A model generated the notes under the pieces. It saw only the letters and a list, made by a program, of their open reading frames with translations. It was not told the DNA's origin and ran no database searches. Positions 16,590 through 23,335 of a DNA stretch of 37,814 nucleotides are shown here, piece after piece. The translations under genes were made by a program, and so were the position numbers. How positions within the stretch are numbered: position 1 is the first letter of the stretch; each line of letters begins with the position of its first letter. The DNA comes from Rhodovulum steppense (lineage in GTDB: Bacteria; Pseudomonadota; Alphaproteobacteria; Rhodobacterales; Rhodobacteraceae), in the NCBI RefSeq assembly GCF_004339675.1, contig NZ_SLVM01000031.1:1-37814 (forward strand), written 5' to 3'.

Positions 16590-16712
16590 TGCGAAATGGA
16601 TCGGTGGAAATCTATTGGGTTTCATTTATCATGTCACCCGCCGGACCGATGGCGTACCCCGACGGACGCGGGCCGTTCGCTTGACTGCCCCGCGCCCTCT
16701 GCTAGCCTGATC

Positions 16713-16728
16713 CTGACCGTCCGGTCAA
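16713..16728. promoter_or_regulatory. RutR-type operator
   Basis: CTGACCGTCCGGTCAA contains the perfect inverted repeat TGACCG-TC-CGGTCA (16714-16727). It matches E. coli RutR consensus TTGACCANNTGGTCAA at 11 of 14 fixed positions with identical spacing. It sits 46 bases before the transaminase ATG and 123 bases from rutR, a position fitting repression of the transaminase promoter. The consensus is from known E. coli work; use of the site here is inferred. Confidence 0.65.
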
Positions 16729-16774
16729 ACGTTTTGCCCGCCCGATCCGGGTGGCCCGCCTCTTGGAGATCGTC

Positions 16775-18103
16775 ATGGCGCTCGACCGCAATCCCGGACC
16801 CAATGACCTGTCCGCCTTCTGGATGCCGTTCACCGCGAACCGTCAGTTCAAGAAGGCGCCGCGGATGTTCGTGGGCGCCGAGGGGATGTATTACAAGACT
16901 TCCGATGGGCGCGAGGTGCTGGACGGCACCGCCGGGCTGTGGTGCTGCAATGCGGGCCATTGTCGGCCGAAGATCACCGAGGCGATCCAGAAACAGGCCG
17001 CCGAACTGGATTATGCGCCCGCCTTCCAGATGGGGCACCCCAAGGCGTTCGAACTGGCCTCGGCGCTGCGCGACATGGCGCCCGAGGGGATGGAGCACGT
17101 CTTTTTCACTAACTCGGGCTCCGAGTCGGTCGAGACCGCGCTGAAGATCGCCATCGCCTATCACCGCGCGCGGGGCGAGGGCGCGCGGACCCGCCTGATC
17201 GGGCGCGAGCGGGGTTATCACGGCGTCAATTTCGGCGGAATCTCGGTGGGCGGCATCGTCAACAACCGCAAGATGTTCGGCACGCTTCTGGCCGGCGTCG
17301 ATCACCTGCCGCACACCCATCTGCCGGGACAGAATGCCTTTACCCGTGGCCAGCCCGAGCATGGCGCGTATCTCGCCGATGACCTCGAACGCATCGTTGC
17401 GCTGCACGGGGCAGAGACCATCGCCGCCGTGATCGTCGAGCCGATGGCGGGCTCGACCGGCGTGCTGATGCCGCCCAGGGGCTATCTGGAAAAGCTGCGC
17501 GAGATCTGCACGAAACACGGCATCCTGCTGATCTTCGACGAGGTCATCACCGGCTTCGGGCGGCTGGGCAGCGCCTTTGCCGCCGATCATTTCGGCGTGC
17601 AGCCCGACATGATGACCGTGGCCAAGGGCCTGACCAACGGGGTGATCCCGATGGGCGCGGTGCTGACGACCGGGGCGATCCACGACGCCTTCATGGCTGG
17701 CCCCGAGCATGTGATCGAACTGTTCCACGGCTATACCTATTCAGGCAACCCGATTGCCTCGGCCGCCGGGATCGCCACGCTTCAGACCTATCGCGAGGAG
17801 GGGCTGTTCGAGAATGCCGCTGCGCTGGCACCCTATTGGGAGGATGCGCTGCACAGCCTCAGGGGCCTGCCCCATGTGATCGACATCCGCAACATGGGCC
17901 TGATCGGCGCGGTCGAACTGGAACCCATCGCGGGCGAGCCGACAAAACGCGCCTTCACCGCTTTCCTGAACGCCTATGAGGCGGGGCTTCTGATCCGCAC
18001 AACCGGCGACATCATCGCACTGAGTCCGCCGCTGATGATCGACCGCTCACAGATCGACGAACTGTTCGGCAAGCTGTCCGCCGTGCTGAAGGCGCTGGAC
18101 TGA
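16775..18103 (+). CDS. Omega-amino acid (beta-alanine)--pyruvate transaminase
   Basis: Class III PLP aminotransferase that moves the amino group of beta-alanine, and probably 3-aminoisobutyrate, to pyruvate, giving malonate semialdehyde and alanine. The 442-residue protein starts MALDRNPGPNDLSAFWMPFT, wording typical of omega-APT enzymes. It has FFTNSGSESVETALKIA, the cofactor aspartate in LIFDEVITGFGRLG (D255) and the Schiff-base lysine in TVAKGLTNG (K284). An in-frame ATG eight codons upstream is less likely because TTGGAGA lies just before 16775. It would use the product of the carbamoyl-beta-alanine amidohydrolase encoded downstream, completing uracil degradation. A RutR-like operator is upstream. 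Confidence 0.9.
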   Translation: MALDRNPGPNDLSAFWMPFTANRQFKKAPRMFVGAEGMYYKTSDGREVLDGTAGLWCCNAGHCRPKITEAIQKQAAELDYAPAFQMGHPKAFELASALRDMAPEGMEHVFFTNSGSESVETALKIAIAYHRARGEGARTRLIGRERGYHGVNFGGISVGGIVNNRKMFGTLLAGVDHLPHTHLPGQNAFTRGQPEHGAYLADDLERIVALHGAETIAAVIVEPMAGSTGVLMPPRGYLEKLREICTKHGILLIFDEVITGFGRLGSAFAADHFGVQPDMMTVAKGLTNGVIPMGAVLTTGAIHDAFMAGPEHVIELFHGYTYSGNPIASAAGIATLQTYREEGLFENAAALAPYWEDALHSLRGLPHVIDIRNMGLIGAVELEPIAGEPTKRAFTAFLNAYEAGLLIRTTGDIIALSPPLMIDRSQIDELFGKLSAVLKALD

Positions 18104-18115
18104 TCCGGGCGCAAG

Positions 18116-18142
18116 CGCCCGCCCGGACTGGCCGGGCGGGCG
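18116..18142. terminator. GC hairpin between convergent genes
   Basis: An 11-bp perfect inverted repeat (18116-18126 with 18132-18142) encloses the 5-base loop ACTGG. It sits between the transaminase stop (18103) and the stop of the convergent coiled-coil protein gene (18151). There is no T tract on either side, so it may be a weak or bidirectional terminator. Confidence 0.45.
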
Positions 18143-18150
18143 GCTGACTG

Positions 18151-18711
18151 TCAGCTTCCGCAGGCGTAGCCGAGGCTTGCCCGGTTGCCCTCTACCCCGC
18201 CCAGCGTGACCGAGCAGGCCCCGTCGGCCTCGACGCTTTCGCCTACGGCCAGCGTGGTGGTGGCAAGCCCGTTGACCGCGATCCGCGCCGTGCCCGCCGC
18301 CGCGTCGACCCGCGACAGGAACACCCGCACCGCGCCATCGCCGAAGATTGCGGTCTCGCCCACACCGGCGTCCACCGCCGCCGCGGCCGTTACCGGGGCG
18401 GCTTCGGGTGCATCTGCGGGGGCAGGCGCCGCGGCGGTCTCGGCGACCGATCCCGAGACCTCTCCCAGCCCCTGAACGGTTTCGGCCAGTCGGCTGCCCA
18501 GCGTCGCGGTCTCGGCGATCACGGCGGCCTGGGCATCGGCGCGCTCGGTCACCTCGGCGAGCGAGCTTTCCAACTCGCCGATCCGGTCGTTCAGCGCCGC
18601 GACCCGGGACTCGATCTCGGCGTCCTCCGTGCCGGAGCGTTTCTGGGTCACCACGAAAGCAAAGGCCGCCGCGACAACCACCCCTCCGATCAGCAACGTG
18701 TTGTTGTTCAT
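18151..18711 (-). CDS. Membrane-anchored coiled-coil protein of unknown function
   Basis: Unrecognised 186-residue protein. It opens with a short polar stretch and one hydrophobic segment (about 5-22, TLLIGGVVVAAAFAFVV) with positive charges after it, so it could be a membrane anchor or an uncleaved signal. Residues about 28-90 are charged and heptad-like (IESRVAALNDRIGELESSL), suggesting a coiled coil. An Ala/Pro linker follows (about 92-118). The C-terminal part (about 118-186) looks beta-rich and has two cysteines (GACSV and YACGS) that could pair outside the cytoplasm. It lies between two pyrimidine-catabolic genes on the opposite strand. I see no evidence that it takes part in that pathway. 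Confidence 0.75.
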   Translation of the reverse strand: MNNNTLLIGGVVVAAAFAFVVTQKRSGTEDAEIESRVAALNDRIGELESSLAEVTERADAQAAVIAETATLGSRLAETVQGLGEVSGSVAETAAAPAPADAPEAAPVTAAAAVDAGVGETAIFGDGAVRVFLSRVDAAAGTARIAVNGLATTTLAVGESVEADGACSVTLGGVEGNRASLGYACGS

Positions 18712-18817
18712 CTGCGTTTTCCTCCCTTATCCTTTTCCCAAGACTGCCCGCCCCGGTTGTCATTGGTCCCGTTTTTGCCCGGGACGACGGCACTTTAACC
18801 GCTCACGGTGCCGAATC

Positions 18818-18832
18818 GCGAAAATTTTTCGC
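18818..18832. promoter_or_regulatory. Perfect AT-rich palindrome before the amidohydrolase gene
   Basis: GCGAAAA-T-TTTTCGC is a perfect 15-base inverted repeat in an otherwise GC-rich region. It lies in the 238-base divergent region between the coiled-coil protein gene and the amidohydrolase gene. It could be an operator or a bent promoter element; no regulator is assigned. Confidence 0.35.
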
Positions 18833-18949
18833 CCGCCGCCCCGCGCCGCTTGAACTCGGATCGGGGGGAGGCAAGAGTGATTGGCGACAACGCCCCGCAG
18901 AGGGCGTGGGCGGCATGACCGCAGGCAAACAGGTGAGGACGACGTGACC

Positions 18950-20200
18950 ATGACAGCCCCCGGAGAGAATCTGAAGATCAACGGCGAACGGCTGTGGGAC
19001 AGCCTGATGGAGATGGCGCAGATCGGCCCCGGCATCGCGGGCGGCAACAACCGCCAGACCCTGACCGATGCCGATGCCGAGGGCCGCGCGCTGTTCCAGC
19101 GCTGGTGTCAGGAGGCGGGCTGCACCCTGGGCGTGGACGAGATGGGCACGATGTTCGCCACCCGGCCCGGTGAGGATCCGGATGCGCTGCCGGTCTATGT
19201 GGGCTCGCATCTCGACACCCAACCGACGGGCGGCAAGTATGACGGGGTGCTGGGGGTGCTGGGGGGCCTTGAGATCATCCGCACGCTGAACGATCTGGGC
19301 ATCCGCACGAAGCACCCGATCGTCGTCACCAACTGGACCAACGAGGAGGGCACGCGCTTTGCCCCCGCCATGCTGGCCTCGGGCGTCTTCGCCGGCGTGC
19401 TCGAGCAGGACTGGGCCTATGACCGGCGCGATGCCAAGGGGCTGCGCTTCGGCGACGAGCTGGACCGGATCGGCTGGAAGGGCGACGAGCCCGTGGGTGC
19501 GCGCAAGATGCACGCCTTCTTCGAGTTGCACATCGAGCAGGGCCCGATCCTGGAGGCCGAGGGCAAGGAGATCGGCGTCGTCACCCACGGCCAGGGCCTG
19601 CGCTGGATCGAATGTACCGTGACCGGCAAGGGCCAGCACACCGGGTCCACGCCGATGTACCTGCGCCGGAACGCCGGCCGCGGCATGGCGCGGGTGATCG
19701 AGCTGGTCCACGAGATCGCCATCGCCCGCCAGCCGAACGCGGTGGGGGCGGTGGGGCATGTCGACGTCTACCCCAACAGCCGCAACATCATCCCCGAAAA
19801 GGTCGTCTTCACCGTCGATTTCCGCAGCCACATCCTGGACACGCTGGACGCGCTGGTGGCCGAGTTCCTCGCCCGCGCGCCGGGGGTCTGCGCCGATATC
19901 GGGGTCAAGTTCTCGTCCGAGCTTGTCGGCTTCTTCGACCCGCCCGCCTTCGACCCGGTGCTGGTGGGCCGCGTGCGCGACGCCGCCGAGCGGCTGGGCT
20001 ATTCCCACATGGACATCGTCTCGGGCGCGGGCCACGACGCCTGCTGGATCAACCGTGTGGCGCCCACGACCATGGTGATGTGCCCCTGCGTGGACGGGCT
20101 CAGCCACAACGAGGCCGAGGAGATTTCCCCCGAATGGGCCGAGAAGGGCGCGAACGTGCTGTTCCACGCGGTGGTGGAGACGGCGGAGATCGTGGGGTGA
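18950..20200 (+). CDS. N-carbamoyl-beta-alanine amidohydrolase (beta-ureidopropionase), M20 type
   Basis: Zn-dependent hydrolase of the hydantoinase/carbamoylase M20 branch, third enzyme of reductive pyrimidine degradation, releasing CO2, ammonia and a beta-amino acid. The 416-residue protein has metal ligands in YVGSHLDTQPTGGKYDGVLG (H87, D98) and NEEGTRFAPAM (E132, E133). It also has HIEQGPILEAEG, GKGQHTGSTPMYLRRNA and the substrate-site segment SGAGHDACW. The start MTAPGENLKINGERLW is chosen; a GTG two codons earlier is possible. Allantoate amidohydrolase and hydantoin carbamoylases share this fold, so the exact substrate rests on the neighbouring dihydropyrimidinase and dehydrogenase genes. 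Confidence 0.88.
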   Translation: MTAPGENLKINGERLWDSLMEMAQIGPGIAGGNNRQTLTDADAEGRALFQRWCQEAGCTLGVDEMGTMFATRPGEDPDALPVYVGSHLDTQPTGGKYDGVLGVLGGLEIIRTLNDLGIRTKHPIVVTNWTNEEGTRFAPAMLASGVFAGVLEQDWAYDRRDAKGLRFGDELDRIGWKGDEPVGARKMHAFFELHIEQGPILEAEGKEIGVVTHGQGLRWIECTVTGKGQHTGSTPMYLRRNAGRGMARVIELVHEIAIARQPNAVGAVGHVDVYPNSRNIIPEKVVFTVDFRSHILDTLDALVAEFLARAPGVCADIGVKFSSELVGFFDPPAFDPVLVGRVRDAAERLGYSHMDIVSGAGHDACWINRVAPTTMVMCPCVDGLSHNEAEEISPEWAEKGANVLFHAVVETAEIVG

Positions 20201-20220
20201 GGCCGGTTCCCGAAGACCCC

Positions 20221-20241
20221 GTCCCGGGCTTGACCCGGGAC
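20221..20241. repeat. Palindromic repeat element after the amidohydrolase gene
   Basis: Arms GTCCCGGG and CCCGGGAC are perfectly complementary around the loop CTTGA. This 8-bp stem has the look of the short interspersed palindromes common in alphaproteobacterial genomes. It begins 21 bases after the amidohydrolase stop and might also act as a transcription attenuator. Confidence 0.55.
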
Positions 20242-20260
20242 CTCTGCCCGCCGGCCAGAA

Positions 20261-20294
20261 GCGGCGAGGCCCCGGCGCGGAGGCCGGGGCGGGG
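20261..20294. repeat. Left copy of the palindrome pair flanking the GIY-YIG gene
   Basis: Begins GCGGCGAGGCCCCGGCGC and contains the hairpin arms GCCCCGGC (20269-20276) and GCCGGGGC (20283-20290) around a 6-base loop. The first 18 bases are identical to the copy 360 bases to the right (20621-20638), which lies just beyond the GIY-YIG gene. Confidence 0.7.
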
Positions 20295-20332
20295 TTTACA
20301 CTTGCTTAACCGGTTTTCGCGACCCTGCGCGA

Positions 20333-20614
20333 ATGGTGCATTGGGTCTACATCATGGCATCGCGCCCGGGCGGGGCGATCTATATCGGGCGCACGCACGA
20401 CTTGCGGCAGCGGGTCGAGGCGCATCGCGCCGGGCTCTCCGCGCATACGGCCAGATACAACATCCGAACCCTCGTCTGGTTCGAGGCCCATGCCGAGTTC
20501 GAACCCTCCTTGCGCCGGGAACGCCAACTGAAACGCTGGCGGCGCGCGTGGAAGGATCAGTTGATCACCGAGTCCAATCCGAACTGGAAGGATATGACCC
20601 ACGCGATCCCCTGA
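20333..20614 (+). CDS. Small GIY-YIG nuclease-family protein
   Basis: Single-domain GIY-YIG protein of 93 residues, of the short UPF0213-like type. The motif strands are VYIMASRPGGAIYIGRTHDL (residues 5-24), where VYI replaces GIY. A conserved arginine region (LRQRVEAH), a glutamate/arginine helix (EPSLRRERQLKRW) and an asparagine near the end (SNPNWKD) follow. These match the catalytic layout, so it may be an active nuclease, though the biological role of these short proteins is unclear. It interrupts the run of pyrimidine genes and is bracketed by near-identical palindromes on both sides. The ribosome binding site is weak. Confidence 0.85.
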   Translation: MVHWVYIMASRPGGAIYIGRTHDLRQRVEAHRAGLSAHTARYNIRTLVWFEAHAEFEPSLRRERQLKRWRRAWKDQLITESNPNWKDMTHAIP

Positions 20615-20620
20615 GTGCCG

Positions 20621-20653
20621 GCGGCGAGGCCCCGGCGCAAGGCCGGGGCGGGT
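20621..20653. repeat. Right copy of the palindrome pair flanking the GIY-YIG gene
   Basis: Begins GCGGCGAGGCCCCGGCGC, the same 18 bases as the left copy. It has arms GCCCCGGC (20629-20636) and GCCGGGGC (20642-20649) around a 5-base loop. It differs from the left copy mainly in the loop. It ends 20 bases before the dihydropyrimidinase start. Confidence 0.7.
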
Positions 20654-20672
20654 GGCAACAGGGAGAAAACGA

Positions 20673-22127
20673 ATGACCACAATCATCAAGAACGGCACCA
20701 TCGTTACCGCCGACCTGACCTACAAGGCCGATGTAGCCGTTGAGGGCGGCAGGATTCTCGAGATCGGGCCGGACCTGAAGGGCGATGAAACCCTCGACGC
20801 GACCGGCTGCTACGTCATGCCCGGCGGGATCGACCCGCATACGCATCTGGAGATGCCCTTCATGGGCACCTACTCGGCGGACGATTTCGAATCCGGCACC
20901 CGCGCGGCCCTTTCGGGCGGCACCACGATGGTGGTGGATTTCGCGCTGCCGAGCCCCGGGCAGGGGCTGCTCGACGCGCTTCAGATGTGGGACAACAAGT
21001 CGACGCGGGCGCATTGCGATTACTCGTTCCACATGGCGGTCACCTGGTGGTCGGAACAGGTCTTCAACGAGATGGAGGCCGTCGTCCGCCAGAAGGGCAT
21101 CACCACCTTCAAGCATTTCATGGCCTACAAGGGCGCCTTGATGGTGAACGACGACGAGATGTATGCCTCGTTCCGCCGCTGCGCCGAACTGGGGGCGATC
21201 CCGCTGGTCCATGCCGAGAATGGCGACGTGGTGGCCGAATTGCAGCGCCGCCTGCTGGACGAGGGCAACAACGGCCCCGAGGCGCATGCCTATTCGCGCC
21301 CCCCCGAGGTCGAGGGCGAGGCCACCAACCGCGCGATCATGATCGCCGACATGGCGGGCGTGCCGCTTTATGTCGTCCACGTCTCCTGCGAGGAGGCGCA
21401 TGAGGCGATAAGGCGCGCGCGGATGCTGGGCAAGCGGGTCTGGGGCGAACCCCTGATCCAGCACCTGACGCTGGACGACAGCGAATATGCCCATCCCGAC
21501 TGGGACCATGCCGCGCGGCGCGTGATGTCGCCCCCCTTCCGCAACAAGCGCCATCAGGACAGCCTGTGGGCGGGGCTGGCCTCGGGCTCGCTGTCGGTCG
21601 TGGCGACCGATCATTGCGCCTTTACCACCGCGCAGAAACGCTTTGGCGTGGGGGATTTCACCAGGATCCCGAACGGGACCGGCGGACTTGAGGATCGGTT
21701 GCCGATGCTCTGGACCCACGGGGTGGGCACCGGCCGGCTGACGCCGAACGAGTTCGTGGCCGTGACCTCGACCAATATCGCCAAGATCCTGAACTGCTAT
21801 CCGAAAAAGGGCGCGGTGCTGGTGGGGGCGGATGCCGATCTGGTGGTCTGGGATCCCGAGAAGGAAAAGACGATTTCTGCGGCGACCCAGCAATCTGCGA
21901 TAGATTACAACGTGTTCGAGGGCCACAAGGTCAAGGGCCTGCCGCGTTTCACGCTGACGCGGGGGCGCGTTGCGGTCCATGACGGCGAGTTCCGGGGCGA
22001 GGAAGGGCATGGGCAATTCGTGCGGCGCGAGCCGAACGGGGCGGTGAACCGGGCGCTGTCGTCCTGGAAGGAACTGACCGCGCCGCGCAGGGTGGAACGG
22101 ACGGGGATTCCGGCAAGCGGGGTCTGA
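20673..22127 (+). CDS. hydA: Dihydropyrimidinase
   Basis: Hydrolyses dihydrouracil or dihydrothymine to the N-carbamoyl-beta-amino acid, second enzyme of the reductive pathway; homologues are also used as hydantoinases. The 484-residue cyclic amidohydrolase has the metal motif GGIDPHTHLEMP (H56, H58) and the probable carbamylated lysine in FKHFMAYKGAL (K153). It also has further ligands in VHAENG and VVHVSCEEA, and the catalytic aspartate in VVATDHCAF. PNGTGGLEDRLPMLW lines the active site in the family. The ATG at 20673 follows AGGGAGAAAA; an earlier ATG at 20652 lies within the palindrome repeat. It is followed after 51 bases by an ABC importer operon. Confidence 0.94.
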   Translation: MTTIIKNGTIVTADLTYKADVAVEGGRILEIGPDLKGDETLDATGCYVMPGGIDPHTHLEMPFMGTYSADDFESGTRAALSGGTTMVVDFALPSPGQGLLDALQMWDNKSTRAHCDYSFHMAVTWWSEQVFNEMEAVVRQKGITTFKHFMAYKGALMVNDDEMYASFRRCAELGAIPLVHAENGDVVAELQRRLLDEGNNGPEAHAYSRPPEVEGEATNRAIMIADMAGVPLYVVHVSCEEAHEAIRRARMLGKRVWGEPLIQHLTLDDSEYAHPDWDHAARRVMSPPFRNKRHQDSLWAGLASGSLSVVATDHCAFTTAQKRFGVGDFTRIPNGTGGLEDRLPMLWTHGVGTGRLTPNEFVAVTSTNIAKILNCYPKKGAVLVGADADLVVWDPEKEKTISAATQQSAIDYNVFEGHKVKGLPRFTLTRGRVAVHDGEFRGEEGHGQFVRREPNGAVNRALSSWKELTAPRRVERTGIPASGV

Positions 22128-22178
22128 GGCAGGGGCAGGGTGGCGGGGCCTGTGGCCCGCCCGGGCAAGGGAACGATT

Positions 22179-22961
22179 GTGAAGTCTGCGGTCATCAAGG
22201 CGGATCACCTCGATCTGGTGTTCCAGACGAATGACGGGCCTGTTCAGGCACTTAGCGATGTATCGCTGAGCATTGAAAAGGGCGAGTTCGTCAGTTTCAT
22301 CGGGCCAAGCGGTTGTGGGAAAACGACTTTCCTGCGCTGTGTGGCGGCGTTGGAGCATCCGACGGGGGGCAGCCTGACGGTGAACGGGCTGACGCCGGAT
22401 GCCGCGCGGCAGGCGCGCAGCTATGGCTATGTGTTCCAGGCGGCGGGGTTGTATCCGTGGCGGACGATTGCGAAGAACATCAAGCTGCCGCTGGAGATCA
22501 TGGGGTTTCCCCGGGCCGAACAGGAGGAACGGGTCGCCCGCGTGCTGGAGCTGGTGGACCTGAAAGGGTTCGGCAACAAGTATCCCTGGCAGTTGTCGGG
22601 GGGGATGCAGCAGCGCGCCAGCATTGCCCGGGCGCTGGCGTTTGACGCCGATATTCTGCTTATGGATGAACCCTTTGGCGCGCTGGACGAGATCGTGCGC
22701 GACCACCTGAACGAGCAGCTTCTGGCGCTTTGGGCGCGGACGGGGAAGACCTGTCTGTTCGTGACGCACTCGATCCCCGAGGCGGTCTATCTGTCCACCA
22801 AGATCGTGGTGATGAGTCCCCGCCCGGGGCGGATCACGGATGTGATCGAGAGCCCGCTGCCGAAGGAACGGCCGCTGGATATCCGTGACACGGCCGCGTT
22901 TCTGGAAGTGGCGCACCGGGTCCGCGAAGGGTTGCGCGCAGGACATGCCTATGACGAGTGA
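22179..22961 (+). CDS. ABC transporter ATP-binding protein (nitrate/sulfonate/HMP-type importer)
   Basis: ATPase of an importer of the SsuB/TauB/ThiZ type. From the GTG at 22179 (preceded by AAGGGA five bases away) it has 260 residues; a GTG at 22140 would add 13. It has Walker A GPSGCGKTTF, a Q-loop in YVFQAAGLYPWRTI, the signature LSGGMQQRASIARAL, Walker B ILLMDEPFGALDE and the switch region FVTHSIPEAVYLS. It lies 51 bases after the dihydropyrimidinase gene and on the same strand as two permease genes and a binding-protein gene. Import of a pyrimidine or its breakdown product is inferred from this context only. Confidence 0.88.
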   Translation: MKSAVIKADHLDLVFQTNDGPVQALSDVSLSIEKGEFVSFIGPSGCGKTTFLRCVAALEHPTGGSLTVNGLTPDAARQARSYGYVFQAAGLYPWRTIAKNIKLPLEIMGFPRAEQEERVARVLELVDLKGFGNKYPWQLSGGMQQRASIARALAFDADILLMDEPFGALDEIVRDHLNEQLLALWARTGKTCLFVTHSIPEAVYLSTKIVVMSPRPGRITDVIESPLPKERPLDIRDTAAFLEVAHRVREGLRAGHAYDE

Positions 22962-22979
22962 GGCCGGAAAACGGAATAT

Positions 22980-23014
22980 GATTTCCATATGAATTCCATC
23001 GGATTTCCATATGA
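22980..23014. repeat. Direct repeat of GATTTCCATATGA
   Basis: GATTTCCATATGA occurs at 22980-22992 and again at 23002-23014, a 22-base period (two helical turns). Another ATTCCAT lies between the copies. The AT-rich block stands out from the GC-rich surroundings and lies in the 158-base gap between the ATPase gene and the next gene. The regular phasing suggests binding of a protein on one DNA face. Confidence 0.5.
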
Positions 23015-23125
23015 TTTCGGGCCATGCGCCCGGTGCATGGCGCGGGCGCCAGGGCGGCGTCGTCCCGCCGGGCAGGCCGGACATCGCCCGTCGCCTGCGC
23101 GCGGGCCAGGGGGCGGGGCATGATC

Positions 23126-23335
23126 ATGACAACCAGACGCTGGATCATTCTGGGGCTGGGCGCGCTGTGGCTGGCGGTGGTGCTGGCCTGGGTCTTCGAT
23201 CTGGGCGTCAGCACCTACCCGCTGCTGGGCTGGGTCGCCTTTCTGGTGACGGTGGCGCCGGCGGTTCTGGGGCTGCATCTGCTGGGCAAGCGGTTTGGCG
23301 CCACGCGCAGCCCGCGGAGGCCGCCGGATGCGTAG
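23126..23335 (+). CDS. Small two-helix membrane protein in the ABC importer operon
   Basis: Unrecognised 69-residue protein starting MTTRRWIILGLGALWLAVVL. Two hydrophobic segments (about 6-22 and 30-52) are separated by a short loop with DLGVSTYP, and the tail is basic (GKRFGATRSPRRPP). The start at 23126 has GGGCGGGG seven bases upstream; an in-frame ATG at 23120 is possible. Its end overlaps the first permease gene by eight bases, so it is likely translated with it. It could be an accessory subunit of the importer or a separate membrane protein. Similar small proteins are not part of the standard SsuABC or ThiXYZ set as I know it. Confidence 0.65.
   Translation: MTTRRWIILGLGALWLAVVLAWVFDLGVSTYPLLGWVAFLVTVAPAVLGLHLLGKRFGATRSPRRPPDA

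Noticed and set aside
20277-20332. Promoter for the GIY-YIG gene around TTTACACTTGCTTAACC
   Set aside because: Some TTAACC/TTGC-like words are present but no convincing -35/-10 pair with proper spacing.
20565-23084. 839-codon open frame antisense to dihydropyrimidinase and the ABC ATPase gene
   Set aside because: It is the mirror of two well-supported genes and its translation lacks recognisable motifs.
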